From positions 1 to 43,081 of the IMG/VR virus record IMGVR_UViG_3300036822_000079: DNA of 43,081 bases; one strand, written 5' to 3'. Position numbers and translations under genes: made by a program. The stretch comes from a virus. Shown piece after piece: positions 6,105-12,177 of the stretch (positions are counted from its first letter, which is position 1; the number at the start of each line of letters is the position of its first letter). The notes under the pieces are model-generated. The model did not search any database and was not told where the DNA came from. It saw only the letters and a list, made by a program, of their open reading frames with translations.

Positions 6105-6585
6105 GTCGTGGCAGCACGCCCACCAAGCGCCCACGCGAAACCGACATTGGCACATCAATCGTTAATGGGCCGAGATAGGGCTTGCCGTTCGCGGGTCTTT
6201 CGATCGGCCGATGCGCAGTGAGTGAGCCATATTGATCCTCGCCGGTGAATGCCACCACCTCTTGCCGACCCGGCTGTGTTTCCAGTGTGCCACCAGCGGC
6301 AAGACGGCGCTCGACCGCATCGGCTTCGTCACCGGTCAGGTACGCGAGCCACGCCTCATCAATATAAATGCAGCGGACCACGTTGGCTGCGCGGAATAGC
6401 ACGCGCACTATGTCGGCGGCGAAATCCTTACTACCGCGCGGATGATCGATGGCGAATTCCTGACCGTCGACGCACACCGCATGCCACATGCCGGAAATCT
6501 CGCCATGCTTGTCAAAATGCTCGCCCGCCCATTCCGACGCGCGCTTGATCATTCCCCGCAGCTCGGCGTGCAGTTCGTCGCTCAT
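6085..6585 (-). CDS. Hypothetical protein, 166 aa
   Basis: The ATG overlaps the stop of the upstream gene (ATGA). The chain is mixed alpha/beta: a helical N-terminus (ELRGMIKRASEWAGEHFDKHG), then MWHAVCVDGQEFAIDHPRGSKDFAADIVRVLFRAANVVRCIYIDEAW. The last 50 residues are Pro/Gly rich. No catalytic motif is evident to me. It belongs to the same minus-strand operon as its neighbours. Confidence 0.65.
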   Translation of the reverse strand: MSDELHAELRGMIKRASEWAGEHFDKHGEISGMWHAVCVDGQEFAIDHPRGSKDFAADIVRVLFRAANVVRCIYIDEAWLAYLTGDEADAVERRLAAGGTLETQPGRQEVVAFTGEDQYGSLTAHRPIERPANGKPYLGPLTIDVPMSVSRGRLVGVLPRRGQTAH

Positions 6586-6854
6586 GCCGTACCCTTCAGT
6601 TCCGGCTGGCCTTCGAAGCGCCGCAGCTGCTCTTTCAGCAAGATGACGATGTCCGCGCGCTCGGCATTGCTGATGTAGTTGGCGCGCCCGTCAAAGGCTT
6701 CGAACGGGAACACCATCAGGCAAAAGCCGGTCTTGCGGTCGTCGCCCTTGGCGCCGTCGTTCAAAATTGAATCGAGGGCATGCGCGAGCTTTTTCATCTT
6801 GTCGCGATATTGCTGCTCGATCGGCTGGTCGCCGAGCGTGTGATCTTCAGCCAT
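6582..6854 (-). CDS. Hypothetical protein with YISNAxRxD motif
   Basis: This 90-residue protein has two helices (YRDKMKKLAHALDSILND and ADIVILLKEQLRRFEGQ) flanking a strand region GFCLMVFPFEAFDGRANYISNAER. The 'YISNAxRxDIxxLLKEQLxRFEGQPE' pattern is familiar from small conserved phage proteins of unknown function. It starts inside the upstream gene through an ATGGCTGA overlap and ends in an ATGA overlap with the next gene, so translation is probably coupled on both sides. Confidence 0.7.
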   Translation of the reverse strand: MAEDHTLGDQPIEQQYRDKMKKLAHALDSILNDGAKGDDRKTGFCLMVFPFEAFDGRANYISNAERADIVILLKEQLRRFEGQPELKGTA

Positions 6855-7098
6855 AGTATTTTCCTATTTCTTTCCGTTGCTCGTCGCTCAGTCTTTCGAA
6901 TACGACTTCTTTGCCCGCCGCCTGATCGGCACGGATTTGCGCTTCGCCACATTGCATGCAGAGCACCAAATCAGTATCCGGAGACGACCGCGCGCGCCAC
7001 ACTGCCTTGCGACACTCGCTGCAGCTATCCACGGTGCTGGCCACGGGCGGATCGATATCGGCCACACGACAGCAAATGAGCACACTTTTTTCAGCCAT
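6847..7098 (-). CDS. Small zinc-ribbon-like protein
   Basis: Starting at ATG 7098, inside the upstream gene (ATGGCTGA overlap), this 83-residue protein has an N-terminal CC pair (LICCRVADIDPP), then CSECRKAVW and, about 18 residues later, CMQCGEAQI. The two CxxC pairs are a typical four-cysteine zinc site. The C-terminus is a charged helix (FERLSDEQRKEIGKYYG). Small zinc-ribbon proteins in phage genomes often bind nucleic acid or host proteins; the partner is unknown. Confidence 0.7.
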   Translation of the reverse strand: MAEKSVLICCRVADIDPPVASTVDSCSECRKAVWRARSSPDTDLVLCMQCGEAQIRADQAAGKEVVFERLSDEQRKEIGKYYG

Positions 7099-7267
7099 CC
7101 AGATCCTCAATACCGGCACGGATCGCTTGTGCGAAAGTGCCAAAGATCGCCGCGCGCGTTCGCATCTCTCGTTGAGTTTGCGGATCATTCGGAAACCCAA
7201 ACTCGGCCCGCTCCTGCAAGCCGAGGCTTTCAACTTCCAAGTAGTCCGCAACAGCTGACCAATCCAC
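7091..7267 (-). CDS. 58-residue hypothetical protein (GTG start)
   Basis: A short frame starting at GTG 7267, six bases after the stop of the gene above, ends at TGA 7093-7091 in an ATGGCTGA overlap with the zinc-ribbon gene. It fills the gap exactly. The protein is acidic and helical (DWSAVADYLEVESLGLQERAEFGF, then RAAIFGTFAQAIRAGIEDLDG). The exact operon-style spacing on both sides supports it. Function unknown. Confidence 0.55.
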   Translation of the reverse strand: MDWSAVADYLEVESLGLQERAEFGFPNDPQTQREMRTRAAIFGTFAQAIRAGIEDLDG

Positions 7268-7272
7268 GGTGG

Positions 7273-7578
7273 CTAATCCATGCGCGCGGCTTCGAAGCAG
7301 CCATCCGGCTGGATGATCGCGACCACCTCATGCTCGTAGAATCTGATCAGCTCGTCGCGCAGCCGCGCCTCGGCCAGCGGCCTGAACAGCGGATCACCGG
7401 GATATTGCAGGCAACCATTGTCCAGCAGCTTAAAGAGGCGCAGCGGTTGCCAGCCGCCGCCATGTTGATAGTTGGCATCGAGCTGCTCGCGCGCGGGCCG
7501 CGGATCGTCGTCGTCAAGCATGACCTCGATCAGCCCTAAGTCGATGTTCCGATACAGCCGCACCCATGGAACAATCAC
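7273..7578 (-). CDS. Hypothetical protein, 101 aa
   Basis: MIVPWVRLYRNIDLGLIEVMLD begins an alpha/beta protein with an acidic segment (DDDDPRPAREQLDANY), a Trp/Gly region and ELIRFYEHEVVAIIQPDGCFEA near the end. It overlaps the stop of the membrane-protein gene above by four bases. No known motif is visible. Same operon as its neighbours. Confidence 0.65.
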   Translation of the reverse strand: MIVPWVRLYRNIDLGLIEVMLDDDDPRPAREQLDANYQHGGGWQPLRLFKLLDNGCLQYPGDPLFRPLAEARLRDELIRFYEHEVVAIIQPDGCFEAARMD

Positions 7579-7925
7579 GCCGCGTCCTCCGGATCATAAA
7601 ACACCAATGTCACCACGCCGCCGGTCTGGCCGCTGTAGGCGTCCTCGAGATGCCAGCCGGGCACGTGAATGACCCAGTCGCCATCGCCAACTCGCTCGGC
7701 GACGCGTTTGCCGTCAACAACATAGAGCATGCTGCCGTCTTCAAGTCGGAATTCGCCCTCTGGCGTGTCACGACCATGATCGAGCCTGGGCGTGGGCCGT
7801 ATTTGTGCAGCGGCGTACCGCCGGGCAAACGCACGTTGACCGGCTATCCCGACGTACATCAGACCACCGGCTGCAAGCAGGCCCGTAAACAGCACCACAT
7901 AAAGCCACACGCCGACGTAGCTCAT
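7575..7925 (-). CDS. Single-pass membrane protein with soluble C-terminal domain
   Basis: The start is set at ATG 7925, which overlaps by ATGA the stop of the frameshifted gene above. The 116-residue protein begins MSYVGVWLYVVLFTGLLAAGG, an N-terminal membrane anchor. It continues with a small soluble domain, GEFRLEDGSMLYVVDGKRVAERVGDGDWVIHVPGWHLED, ending VTLVFYDPEDAA. Such anchored domains are probably on the inner membrane. Function unknown. Confidence 0.6.
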   Translation of the reverse strand: MSYVGVWLYVVLFTGLLAAGGLMYVGIAGQRAFARRYAAAQIRPTPRLDHGRDTPEGEFRLEDGSMLYVVDGKRVAERVGDGDWVIHVPGWHLEDAYSGQTGGVVTLVFYDPEDAA

Positions 7926-8115
7926 TCGTAGTCCTCGAGCACCTCGCGGGTGCTGAACTTGATCAGCCGCACCAGCATTTGGATATTTTGTTCCAAACAT
8001 AATCGCGGTCGTCATCCAATGGCGGGCGGCCATCCTCGGGATCAACCGAGACAAACGCCCAGATCGTGTCAATGCGGATGGTGTTCTTGGGAATAACAAT
8101 GACCGGATCGCTCAC
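7922..8115 (-). pseudogene. Frameshifted paralogue of the 8689-8964 'IWAF' gene
   Basis: A GTG start at 8115 (GTGA overlap with the gene above) reads 50 residues, including PKNTIRIDTIWAFVSVDPEDG, and stops at 7963. This matches PKNEMPRIDAIWAFLSIDPEDG in the gene at 8689-8964. Reading on in the -1 frame gives LVRLIKFSTREVLEDYE and a stop at 7922, matching VVRLVKFSQREVIREY at the end of the same paralogue. That stop makes an ATGA overlap with the next gene. I conclude that an indel and an internal deletion have split the gene, unless it is a read error. Confidence 0.65.
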
Positions 8116-8354
8116 GACACTGATCCTTGCTGCTTGAACTTTTCGCGCATGTCGCGCGCGATGCTCTCCAACATTTTTCGCCCGAGTTCGAGGCCCTCTT
8201 CGAAATAGGCATCCGGCGTGCCGTGCGCCTGCTCGGCGATACCCCAGGCCATCACGCTGGCGAAGATCGGCACCGCCGCCGAACGCGACAGCTTGCGCGC
8301 CTCGAGCCACGCGACCAAGGCCCACACCTGTTCGGGAACTTCTTTAGGGTCCAT
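8112..8354 (-). CDS. Small helical protein, paralogue of the 9026-9307 gene
   Basis: Starting at MDPKEVPEQVWAL (ATG 8354, overlapping the end of the upstream gene by 11 bases), the 80-residue protein is all helical: VAWLEARKLSRSAAVPIFASVMAW, a HGTPDAYFEEGLELGRKML segment and a charged end. The helix pattern and the '(V)PG/GTP...E..R..' turn match the protein at 9026-9307, so the two are probably paralogues within a duplicated cassette. Function unknown. Confidence 0.6.
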   Translation of the reverse strand: MDPKEVPEQVWALVAWLEARKLSRSAAVPIFASVMAWGIAEQAHGTPDAYFEEGLELGRKMLESIARDMREKFKQQGSVS

Positions 8355-8586
8355 TGTTGCGCCAATCCTTCCGCCGCAGCAGCGCTTGCATGGTGGCAAC
8401 GAAAATGTCGCTCAGATTCGCGGCCGCCTTGTCCATCGACGGGCTGTCGCACAACAGCATGTGGAGCAGATGCGCGGCTGCCGTCACGCGCTCCGCGTGA
8501 TTGAACCCAGCCGCACGGAGTTGCGCCTCCCATTGCTCGGTCAGTTCGGCGATGCGTTCTTCGCGCGATGCGGCCGGTTCGCTCAT
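8344..8586 (-). CDS. Small helical protein (complete copy of duplicated gene)
   Basis: This 80-residue protein has the pattern ELTEQWEAQLRAAGFNHAER followed by VTAAAHLLHMLL and a DSPSMDKAAANLSDIFVA helix. The upstream remnant at 8585-8692 carries the same start in short form (SESWWDDCRAAGFTSKEGTVAAAH). It is therefore the complete member of a pair. It overlaps the next gene. Function unknown. Confidence 0.6.
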   Translation of the reverse strand: MSEPAASREERIAELTEQWEAQLRAAGFNHAERVTAAAHLLHMLLCDSPSMDKAAANLSDIFVATMQALLRRKDWRNNGP

Positions 8587-8692
8587 GCGCAGCTGCTACC
8601 GTACCTTCCTTGGATGTGAAGCCTGCGGCGCGGCAATCGTCCCACCAACTCTCCGACATGTCGGCGGTCTGTTCCTCGCGTGGCTTGCTCAT
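8585..8692 (-). pseudogene. Truncated copy of the 8344-8586 gene
   Basis: The ATG at 8692 makes an ATGA overlap with the stop of the gene above. The first 36 codons read MSKPREEQTADMSESWWDD followed by CRAAGFTSKEGTVAAAH, which matches the first part of the 8344-8586 protein (EQWEAQLRAAGFNHAERVTAAAH). At the homologous point the DNA runs straight into the ATG of the complete copy. This looks like the junction of a tandem duplication that left a truncated first copy. Confidence 0.5.
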
Positions 8693-8964
8693 TTTCCACC
8701 ATATTCCCGGATCACCTCGCGTTGGCTGAATTTGACCAGCCGGACGACACGGCCGAACACTTCTGCCCATTGCTGGGCAAATGGTTCCAGGGAGGCCAGC
8801 CGCTTTTCGTCGGCCGCGACCAGCGGCACCACCGAGCCCGGCCCCATCAGCGGACCGGCGATCACGCCCTCGTTGCCGTCCTCCGGATCGATCGAGAGGA
8901 ACGCCCATATCGCATCGATGCGTGGCATCTCATTTTTCGGTACGTGTAGAACATCATCAACCAT
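8689..8964 (-). CDS. Small conserved 'IWAF..DPEDG' protein
   Basis: The start is placed at ATG 8964 behind GAGAGGGTGGCGAAG, giving 91 residues. The N-terminal motif DAIWAFLSIDPEDGNEGVIAG is followed by a helix with EKRLASLEPFAQQWAEVFG and RVVRLVKFSQREVIREY. The pattern is familiar from small proteins encoded in phage accessory regions; its biochemical role is unknown. A frameshifted paralogue lies at 7922-8115. Confidence 0.65.
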   Translation of the reverse strand: MVDDVLHVPKNEMPRIDAIWAFLSIDPEDGNEGVIAGPLMGPGSVVPLVAADEKRLASLEPFAQQWAEVFGRVVRLVKFSQREVIREYGGK

Positions 8965-9025
8965 CTTCGCCACCCTCTCTGCCCGTGCCGCCCTTTTAGT
9001 GGTGCCTCTCGGGGACCGCCCCGAT

Positions 9026-9307
9026 CTAGCGTTCAAACACCGACACCAGCTCCCATGTCTGCGCGATGTGCATCTCGAATATTTTCTGCCGGGCCGCCTC
9101 GGTCTCCTCGCGCGAGCCCGGCACCACATGTCCTGCCAGCCAGCGCGCGGTGAGCTGCGCCAGCACCGCGCCTTGAACATTCGGCCCCTTGCCGCGCAAC
9201 GCATCAAAAAAAGGCTCCAGCTTGGCGGCAATCTCCATCGCGCTCGTTGCTTGGTTGTGGCTCATAATCACACCTTCGTTGCGGGCGGCGGCTTGATGTA
9301 GTGTCAT
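9026..9307 (-). CDS. Small helical phage protein, paralogue of the 8112-8354 gene
   Basis: ATG 9307 overlaps the upstream stop (ATGA); a second start at 9265 (MSHNQATSAM) has a better ribosome binding site (GAAGGTG), so the true start is uncertain. The core is AAKLEPFFDALRGKGPNVQG followed by AVLAQLTARWLAGHVVPG, then REETEAARQKIFEMHIAQTW. It is an all-helical protein of a type often seen in phage small-gene operons. It is probably homologous to the 8112-8354 protein. Function unknown. Confidence 0.65.
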   Translation of the reverse strand: MTLHQAAARNEGVIMSHNQATSAMEIAAKLEPFFDALRGKGPNVQGAVLAQLTARWLAGHVVPGSREETEAARQKIFEMHIAQTWELVSVFER

Positions 9308-9651
9308 GCTTCCAATACTTTGCGCAGCGCCGCGACGATCACGTCATGTCCGAGCTTGGCTTCATCCCAGCTGGCAAAAGCCCAGCGACAGCCCGCGTAT
9401 TCGCCGCCAAAGATTTCGGTTTCGAATAGCAGCGGCGGTTCGTGCGGCGGCAGATCCATGCCGGTGAAAATGGTGCTGACCGTGATCATGTCGGTGAGCT
9501 GCGTGCGCGCCACGCGCCGATTATCGATGTCCTCATACCACGCGTACCACCCATCATCGTTGTCGCAGCGCACCGGCTTACGCGCGGCGTCGAGCCGATA
9601 GGTGTACTTGTCCATCACCCCGCCCACGTGCAGAAATTTTTCCTCGGTCAT
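9304..9651 (-). CDS. Hypothetical protein, 115 aa, first gene of small-gene operon
   Basis: This protein is beta-rich: YTYRLDAARKPVRCDNDDGW, VSTIFTGMDLPPHEPPLLFETEIFGG and CRWAFASWDEAKLGHDVIV. The 'VSTIFxGxD...PPLLFETxxFGG' pattern is one I associate with conserved phage proteins of unknown function. It is the first gene downstream of the terminator/palindrome region at 9673-9751 and so probably the first gene of its transcription unit. Confidence 0.7.
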   Translation of the reverse strand: MTEEKFLHVGGVMDKYTYRLDAARKPVRCDNDDGWYAWYEDIDNRRVARTQLTDMITVSTIFTGMDLPPHEPPLLFETEIFGGEYAGCRWAFASWDEAKLGHDVIVAALRKVLEA

Positions 9652-9672
9652 CGTAAGATTGTGTCCTCGTGA

Positions 9673-9707
9673 TCGCGAAAGCTAGACTTTCGCGCCCCGG
9701 CAAGTCA
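9673..9707 (-). promoter_or_regulatory. Possible promoter with 8-bp palindrome upstream of small-gene operon
   Basis: On the minus strand TTGACT (9707-9702) is followed after 18 bases by TAGCTT (9683-9678), a poor -10 box. CGCGAAAG (9673-9680) and CTTTCGCG (9686-9693) form a perfect 8-bp inverted repeat around CTAGA, overlapping the putative -10. It sits between the late-operon terminator and the first small gene, where a promoter is expected. A regulator-binding operator is possible; the assignment is tentative. Confidence 0.35.
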
Positions 9708-9713
9708 ACAGGT

Positions 9714-9751
9714 CAAAAAAAAGCCCCACCCGACACGGAAGCGGGCAGGGC
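9714..9751 (-). terminator. Rho-independent terminator at the end of the late operon
   Basis: Read on the minus strand, a GC-rich stem (9751-9742 pairing with 9732-9723, with a two-base internal mismatch) is followed by nine U residues (9722-9714). It lies directly downstream of the holin candidate, the last gene of the long structural and lysis operon. It is a strong intrinsic terminator for the minus strand. Confidence 0.85.
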
Positions 9752-9777
9752 CAAGTCCGGGAGGAACGGGAGTTAGT

Positions 9778-10008
9778 TCACGGCGGGCCGCGTCGGTCGC
9801 CCCACCAGTCGTAACCGCCGAGCACCGGCCAGAACAGTCGCACCAGCACCAGGATCACCACCAGGGCGACGATCACCCAGACGATGCGCTCGACCATGTA
9901 AGGAATGAGTAGGCCGATCGCCGCCAGGAACCAAAAGATCAGAAACACGCACAGCACCAGCACGGCGATGTAGATCAGCGCACGGATCACGCGTTCGATC
10001 AGGTTCAT
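9778..10008 (-). CDS. Two-TM membrane protein, holin candidate
   Basis: The start is at ATG 10008 with a strong AGGAGA site; 76 residues. Two hydrophobic segments (ALIYIAVLVLCVFLIFWFLA and WVIVALVVILVLVRLF) flank a short polar loop, and the C-terminus is short and polar. Size, topology and position right after the endolysin fit a class II holin, which would release the endolysin to the periplasm. No family-specific motif is visible, so it could also be another small membrane protein. Confidence 0.6.
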   Translation of the reverse strand: MNLIERVIRALIYIAVLVLCVFLIFWFLAAIGLLIPYMVERIVWVIVALVVILVLVRLFWPVLGGYDWWGDRRGPP

Positions 10009-10028
10009 GGTCCGTCTCCTATCTAGCG

Positions 10029-11309
10029 TTACGAGGTTTCGGCTTCGTCGGTGACGAGCTGCCAATGCACCTTGCCCTTGCCCTCAATGCCAATCGCATT
10101 GGCAAGCGCCGGGCTCAGATCGATGCCCGCGTCATTGCTCGGCACCTTGCCTGCGTTGCTGCCGCTTCCTGACGGCAACGGCTGTTTGTTCTTGTAGCAA
10201 GTTTCCGCAATCGGTCGCTGATCGCCGAACACATAGTCGTCGTCATTCACCACCCATGGCCCCTTGTCCATGATCGGCCCGACCGCGCTCAGCTCGTTGT
10301 CGACATTGAACACGCGCACGCCGCGAGCGCGCACGTCGGGATCATCGATGGTGACCGGCAAGCTGACATAGTAATCGGTGTCGTTGAGATACGGCCCGCG
10401 CCCCTGGCTGTCGTAGGGCCCATAGGCCGAATATTCGTTGTCCGCGTCGCCGCCGAACACGGTCGCCGTGATGTCTTTTTGATTCTCGGGAATGCGCTCG
10501 AGCTCGGGCGGAACTTCCGGCTCGTCGGGCTCGCTCGGTTCATCGGGCTTGTTGTGCAGATCCTGGCCATTGATCGAGATGATGATGTCGCCGGTCACCT
10601 TGGCTCGGATATGCACCACGTTGGGGCAACGTTCGCGCCCGCTCACCAGCTGGCCGTTGATGACGAACGCGACTTGGCCCTGGGTGTGGCTGACGATGTC
10701 GATGCGATTTTCGTCCGTGGGCGGTTCGGGCAGCGGTTGCGGCGGCAATTCCTGATCCGGCGGCTGTTCTTCGTCCGGCACTTCGTAGCCGCTGATGCTT
10801 TCGGCGATCGCCTCCGCAATGGCGTCGTGCTTGGCGTCGGCCGATTGGCAATCGCCAGTGTGGTCGCAAAACCAGCATTCGAGCAGGATTGCCGGTTCCT
10901 CGGTGCCGTTGAGAAACGCCAAGTCGGTTCGTTTCTTGGCGCCGCGATTGGTAAAGCCACCAGCGTCAGCAATTGCCGCCGAGACTTTCGACGCAAGGCT
11001 CGACTGGGTCACGTACAGAACTTCGACCCCATGGGCCGAGTGATCGAAGGCATTCAGATGGACGGACACATCCAAATCGCGGGTCTGCGAATTGTGGAAA
11101 TCAACAATACGATTTAGGTTCTCGTTCTGACTTGTTGAGACTGTGTCGGTAAAGGTGACGACTTCGACGCCTGCGGCTTTCAGCTTAGCCGCAACGGCGT
11201 TCATCATTTTGATTGCTTGGTCAACCTCGTCGTGTTGGGGCGGCACGGGGTAGCCTGACGCGCCGCGAATTTTGGTTCCGTGGCCGGACGATACGACGAT
11301 CCTGGTCAT
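10029..11309 (-). CDS. Endolysin: N-acetylmuramoyl-L-alanine amidase with C-terminal double-psi-barrel-like domain
   Basis: The start at ATG 11309 overlaps the upstream stop (ATGA). The 426-residue protein has an N-terminal Amidase_3 domain (about residues 1-165): SSGHG carries the first zinc ligand, an HDEVDQA helix the Glu, SVHLNAF the second His, and ILLECWF the catalytic Glu. A Pro/Glu linker and a central beta segment follow. The C-terminal part (TVFGGDADNEYSAYG..., GPWVVNDDDY, QRPIAE) resembles RlpA/expansin-like double-psi beta-barrel domains. It should cleave peptidoglycan stem peptides at lysis, next to the holin candidate. Confidence 0.85.
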   Translation of the reverse strand: MTRIVVSSGHGTKIRGASGYPVPPQHDEVDQAIKMMNAVAAKLKAAGVEVVTFTDTVSTSQNENLNRIVDFHNSQTRDLDVSVHLNAFDHSAHGVEVLYVTQSSLASKVSAAIADAGGFTNRGAKKRTDLAFLNGTEEPAILLECWFCDHTGDCQSADAKHDAIAEAIAESISGYEVPDEEQPPDQELPPQPLPEPPTDENRIDIVSHTQGQVAFVINGQLVSGRERCPNVVHIRAKVTGDIIISINGQDLHNKPDEPSEPDEPEVPPELERIPENQKDITATVFGGDADNEYSAYGPYDSQGRGPYLNDTDYYVSLPVTIDDPDVRARGVRVFNVDNELSAVGPIMDKGPWVVNDDDYVFGDQRPIAETCYKNKQPLPSGSGSNAGKVPSNDAGIDLSPALANAIGIEGKGKVHWQLVTDEAETS

Positions 11310-11539
11310 TTTGCTTGCTCCAACAACTCGTGAACCTTTTGGCACGTCTCGCTGACGTTGACGTTCTTGCCGTCGGTCGTGAAGACGATGCAGCGCGTGC
11401 CACGGGCGAAATGGTCCGCGTCGCGCACCGTGCGCAGCGTCGCCACGGTGCCCGGATTAAGCTCGATCACCTGCCCGTCTGGTCCGGTCAGCGTGATCAA
11501 GCGCAGCGCTATGAGCAACAAATAGACCGGCATCGCCAT
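11306..11539 (-). CDS. FlbD-like small protein
   Basis: The C-terminal 64 residues (ITLTGPDGQVIELNPGTVAT, then TRCIVFTTDGKNVNVSETCQKV) follow the pattern of the FlbD-type small beta protein: a strand pair, 'lNp', then 'T.dGk...V.Et...V'. The start is uncertain: ATG 11539 adds a hydrophobic MAMPVYLLLIALRL segment, while TTG 11500 would give a family-length protein. It ends in an ATGA overlap with the endolysin. The role in a phage is unknown. Confidence 0.5.
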   Translation of the reverse strand: MAMPVYLLLIALRLITLTGPDGQVIELNPGTVATLRTVRDADHFARGTRCIVFTTDGKNVNVSETCQKVHELLEQAK

Positions 11540-11696
11540 CGCGCTCACAGGATTGCAGATACACGAACCAGCTCGTGCGATTGCGCCGAGCAACGCTGCC
11601 GTCGTGAAACACGATGCAGTGAGACTTGGTCGCTAGCTCACGCAGCGTTTCCGCCGGGAGCGTCGCTATCGGCACGGCGAGGCAGACGTGGCTCAA
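11457..11696 (-). CDS. Possible small protein, 79 aa (tentative)
   Basis: A TTG-initiated frame starts 16 bases after the stop of the upstream gene and fills an otherwise empty stretch. The first 50 residues look protein-like (IATLPAETLRELATKSHCIV, FHDGSVARRNRTSWFVYL). The last part lies in another frame over the FlbD-like gene and has biased composition. No family is recognised. The start codon and coding status are weak. Confidence 0.3.
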   Translation of the reverse strand: MSHVCLAVPIATLPAETLRELATKSHCIVFHDGSVARRNRTSWFVYLQSCERDGDAGLFVAHSAALDHADRTRRAGDRA

Positions 11697-11712
11697 AGCC
11701 GCCTTCGAGCGT

Positions 11713-11988
11713 TTACGGAGGGAGTTTGACGTAGTGCCGCGTCGGCGTCGGTGCGTTGTTAAACTTGTCGTGCCAGAACCGCACGCGCCGATTGGGCATC
11801 TTGGGGTGGACGTTGTGGCGATACTTTCGCCCCACGAAGAAGTCGAAGATGTACCAGCGCAGCGCCAAGCCGAAGTCGGGCGGGTTGGTCGCGGCGATGC
11901 GCTTGAGAATGTCCTCCACCGGGCACTGATGCCAGAAGGCCATCAGCTTGAGGCCTTCCAGATATTCCACCTCCAGATCAAATGCCAT
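11713..11988 (-). CDS. Hypothetical protein, 91 aa
   Basis: MAFDLEVEYLEGLKLMAFWH begins a small protein rich in Trp, Phe and basic residues in its second half (ALRWYIFDFFVGRKYRHNVH, RRVRFWHDKFNN). It starts nine bases after the small tail-fibre-associated gene and is followed by the lysis genes. No catalytic motif or signal peptide is visible. Function unknown; an assembly or lysis accessory role is possible from position only. Confidence 0.6.
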   Translation of the reverse strand: MAFDLEVEYLEGLKLMAFWHQCPVEDILKRIAATNPPDFGLALRWYIFDFFVGRKYRHNVHPKMPNRRVRFWHDKFNNAPTPTRHYVKLPP

Positions 11989-11997
11989 TGCGCGGCC

Positions 11998-12177
11998 TCA
12001 CTTCTCTTTGGGCGGGGGCGTCATCTCAGGCGCCACATACGGATCAGGCACGCCACCATCCGCAAGCCAGTTCTGATACTCGACCCAGTCGCGGTTGGCG
12101 GGATCGTTGGGGATAAAGGCGCTATCCGCGGTGCGGATCACGGCTTGATCGGTCGCTGTAAGTTGATATTCAGCCAT
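11998..12177 (-). CDS. 59-residue tail-fibre-associated protein
   Basis: The ATG at 12177 shares one base with the stop of the fibre gene (TGATG), so it is probably translationally coupled. The protein contains AVIRTADSAFIPNDPANRDW followed by VEYQNWLADGGVPDP. This 'IRtaDgAfIPnDPaNrDW.eYq.WLa.G..PDP' pattern is characteristic of small proteins, and of N-terminal parts of larger ones, encoded next to phage tail fibres. They are often annotated as fibre-assembly-type proteins. Confidence 0.7.
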   Translation of the reverse strand: MAEYQLTATDQAVIRTADSAFIPNDPANRDWVEYQNWLADGGVPDPYVAPEMTPPPKEK

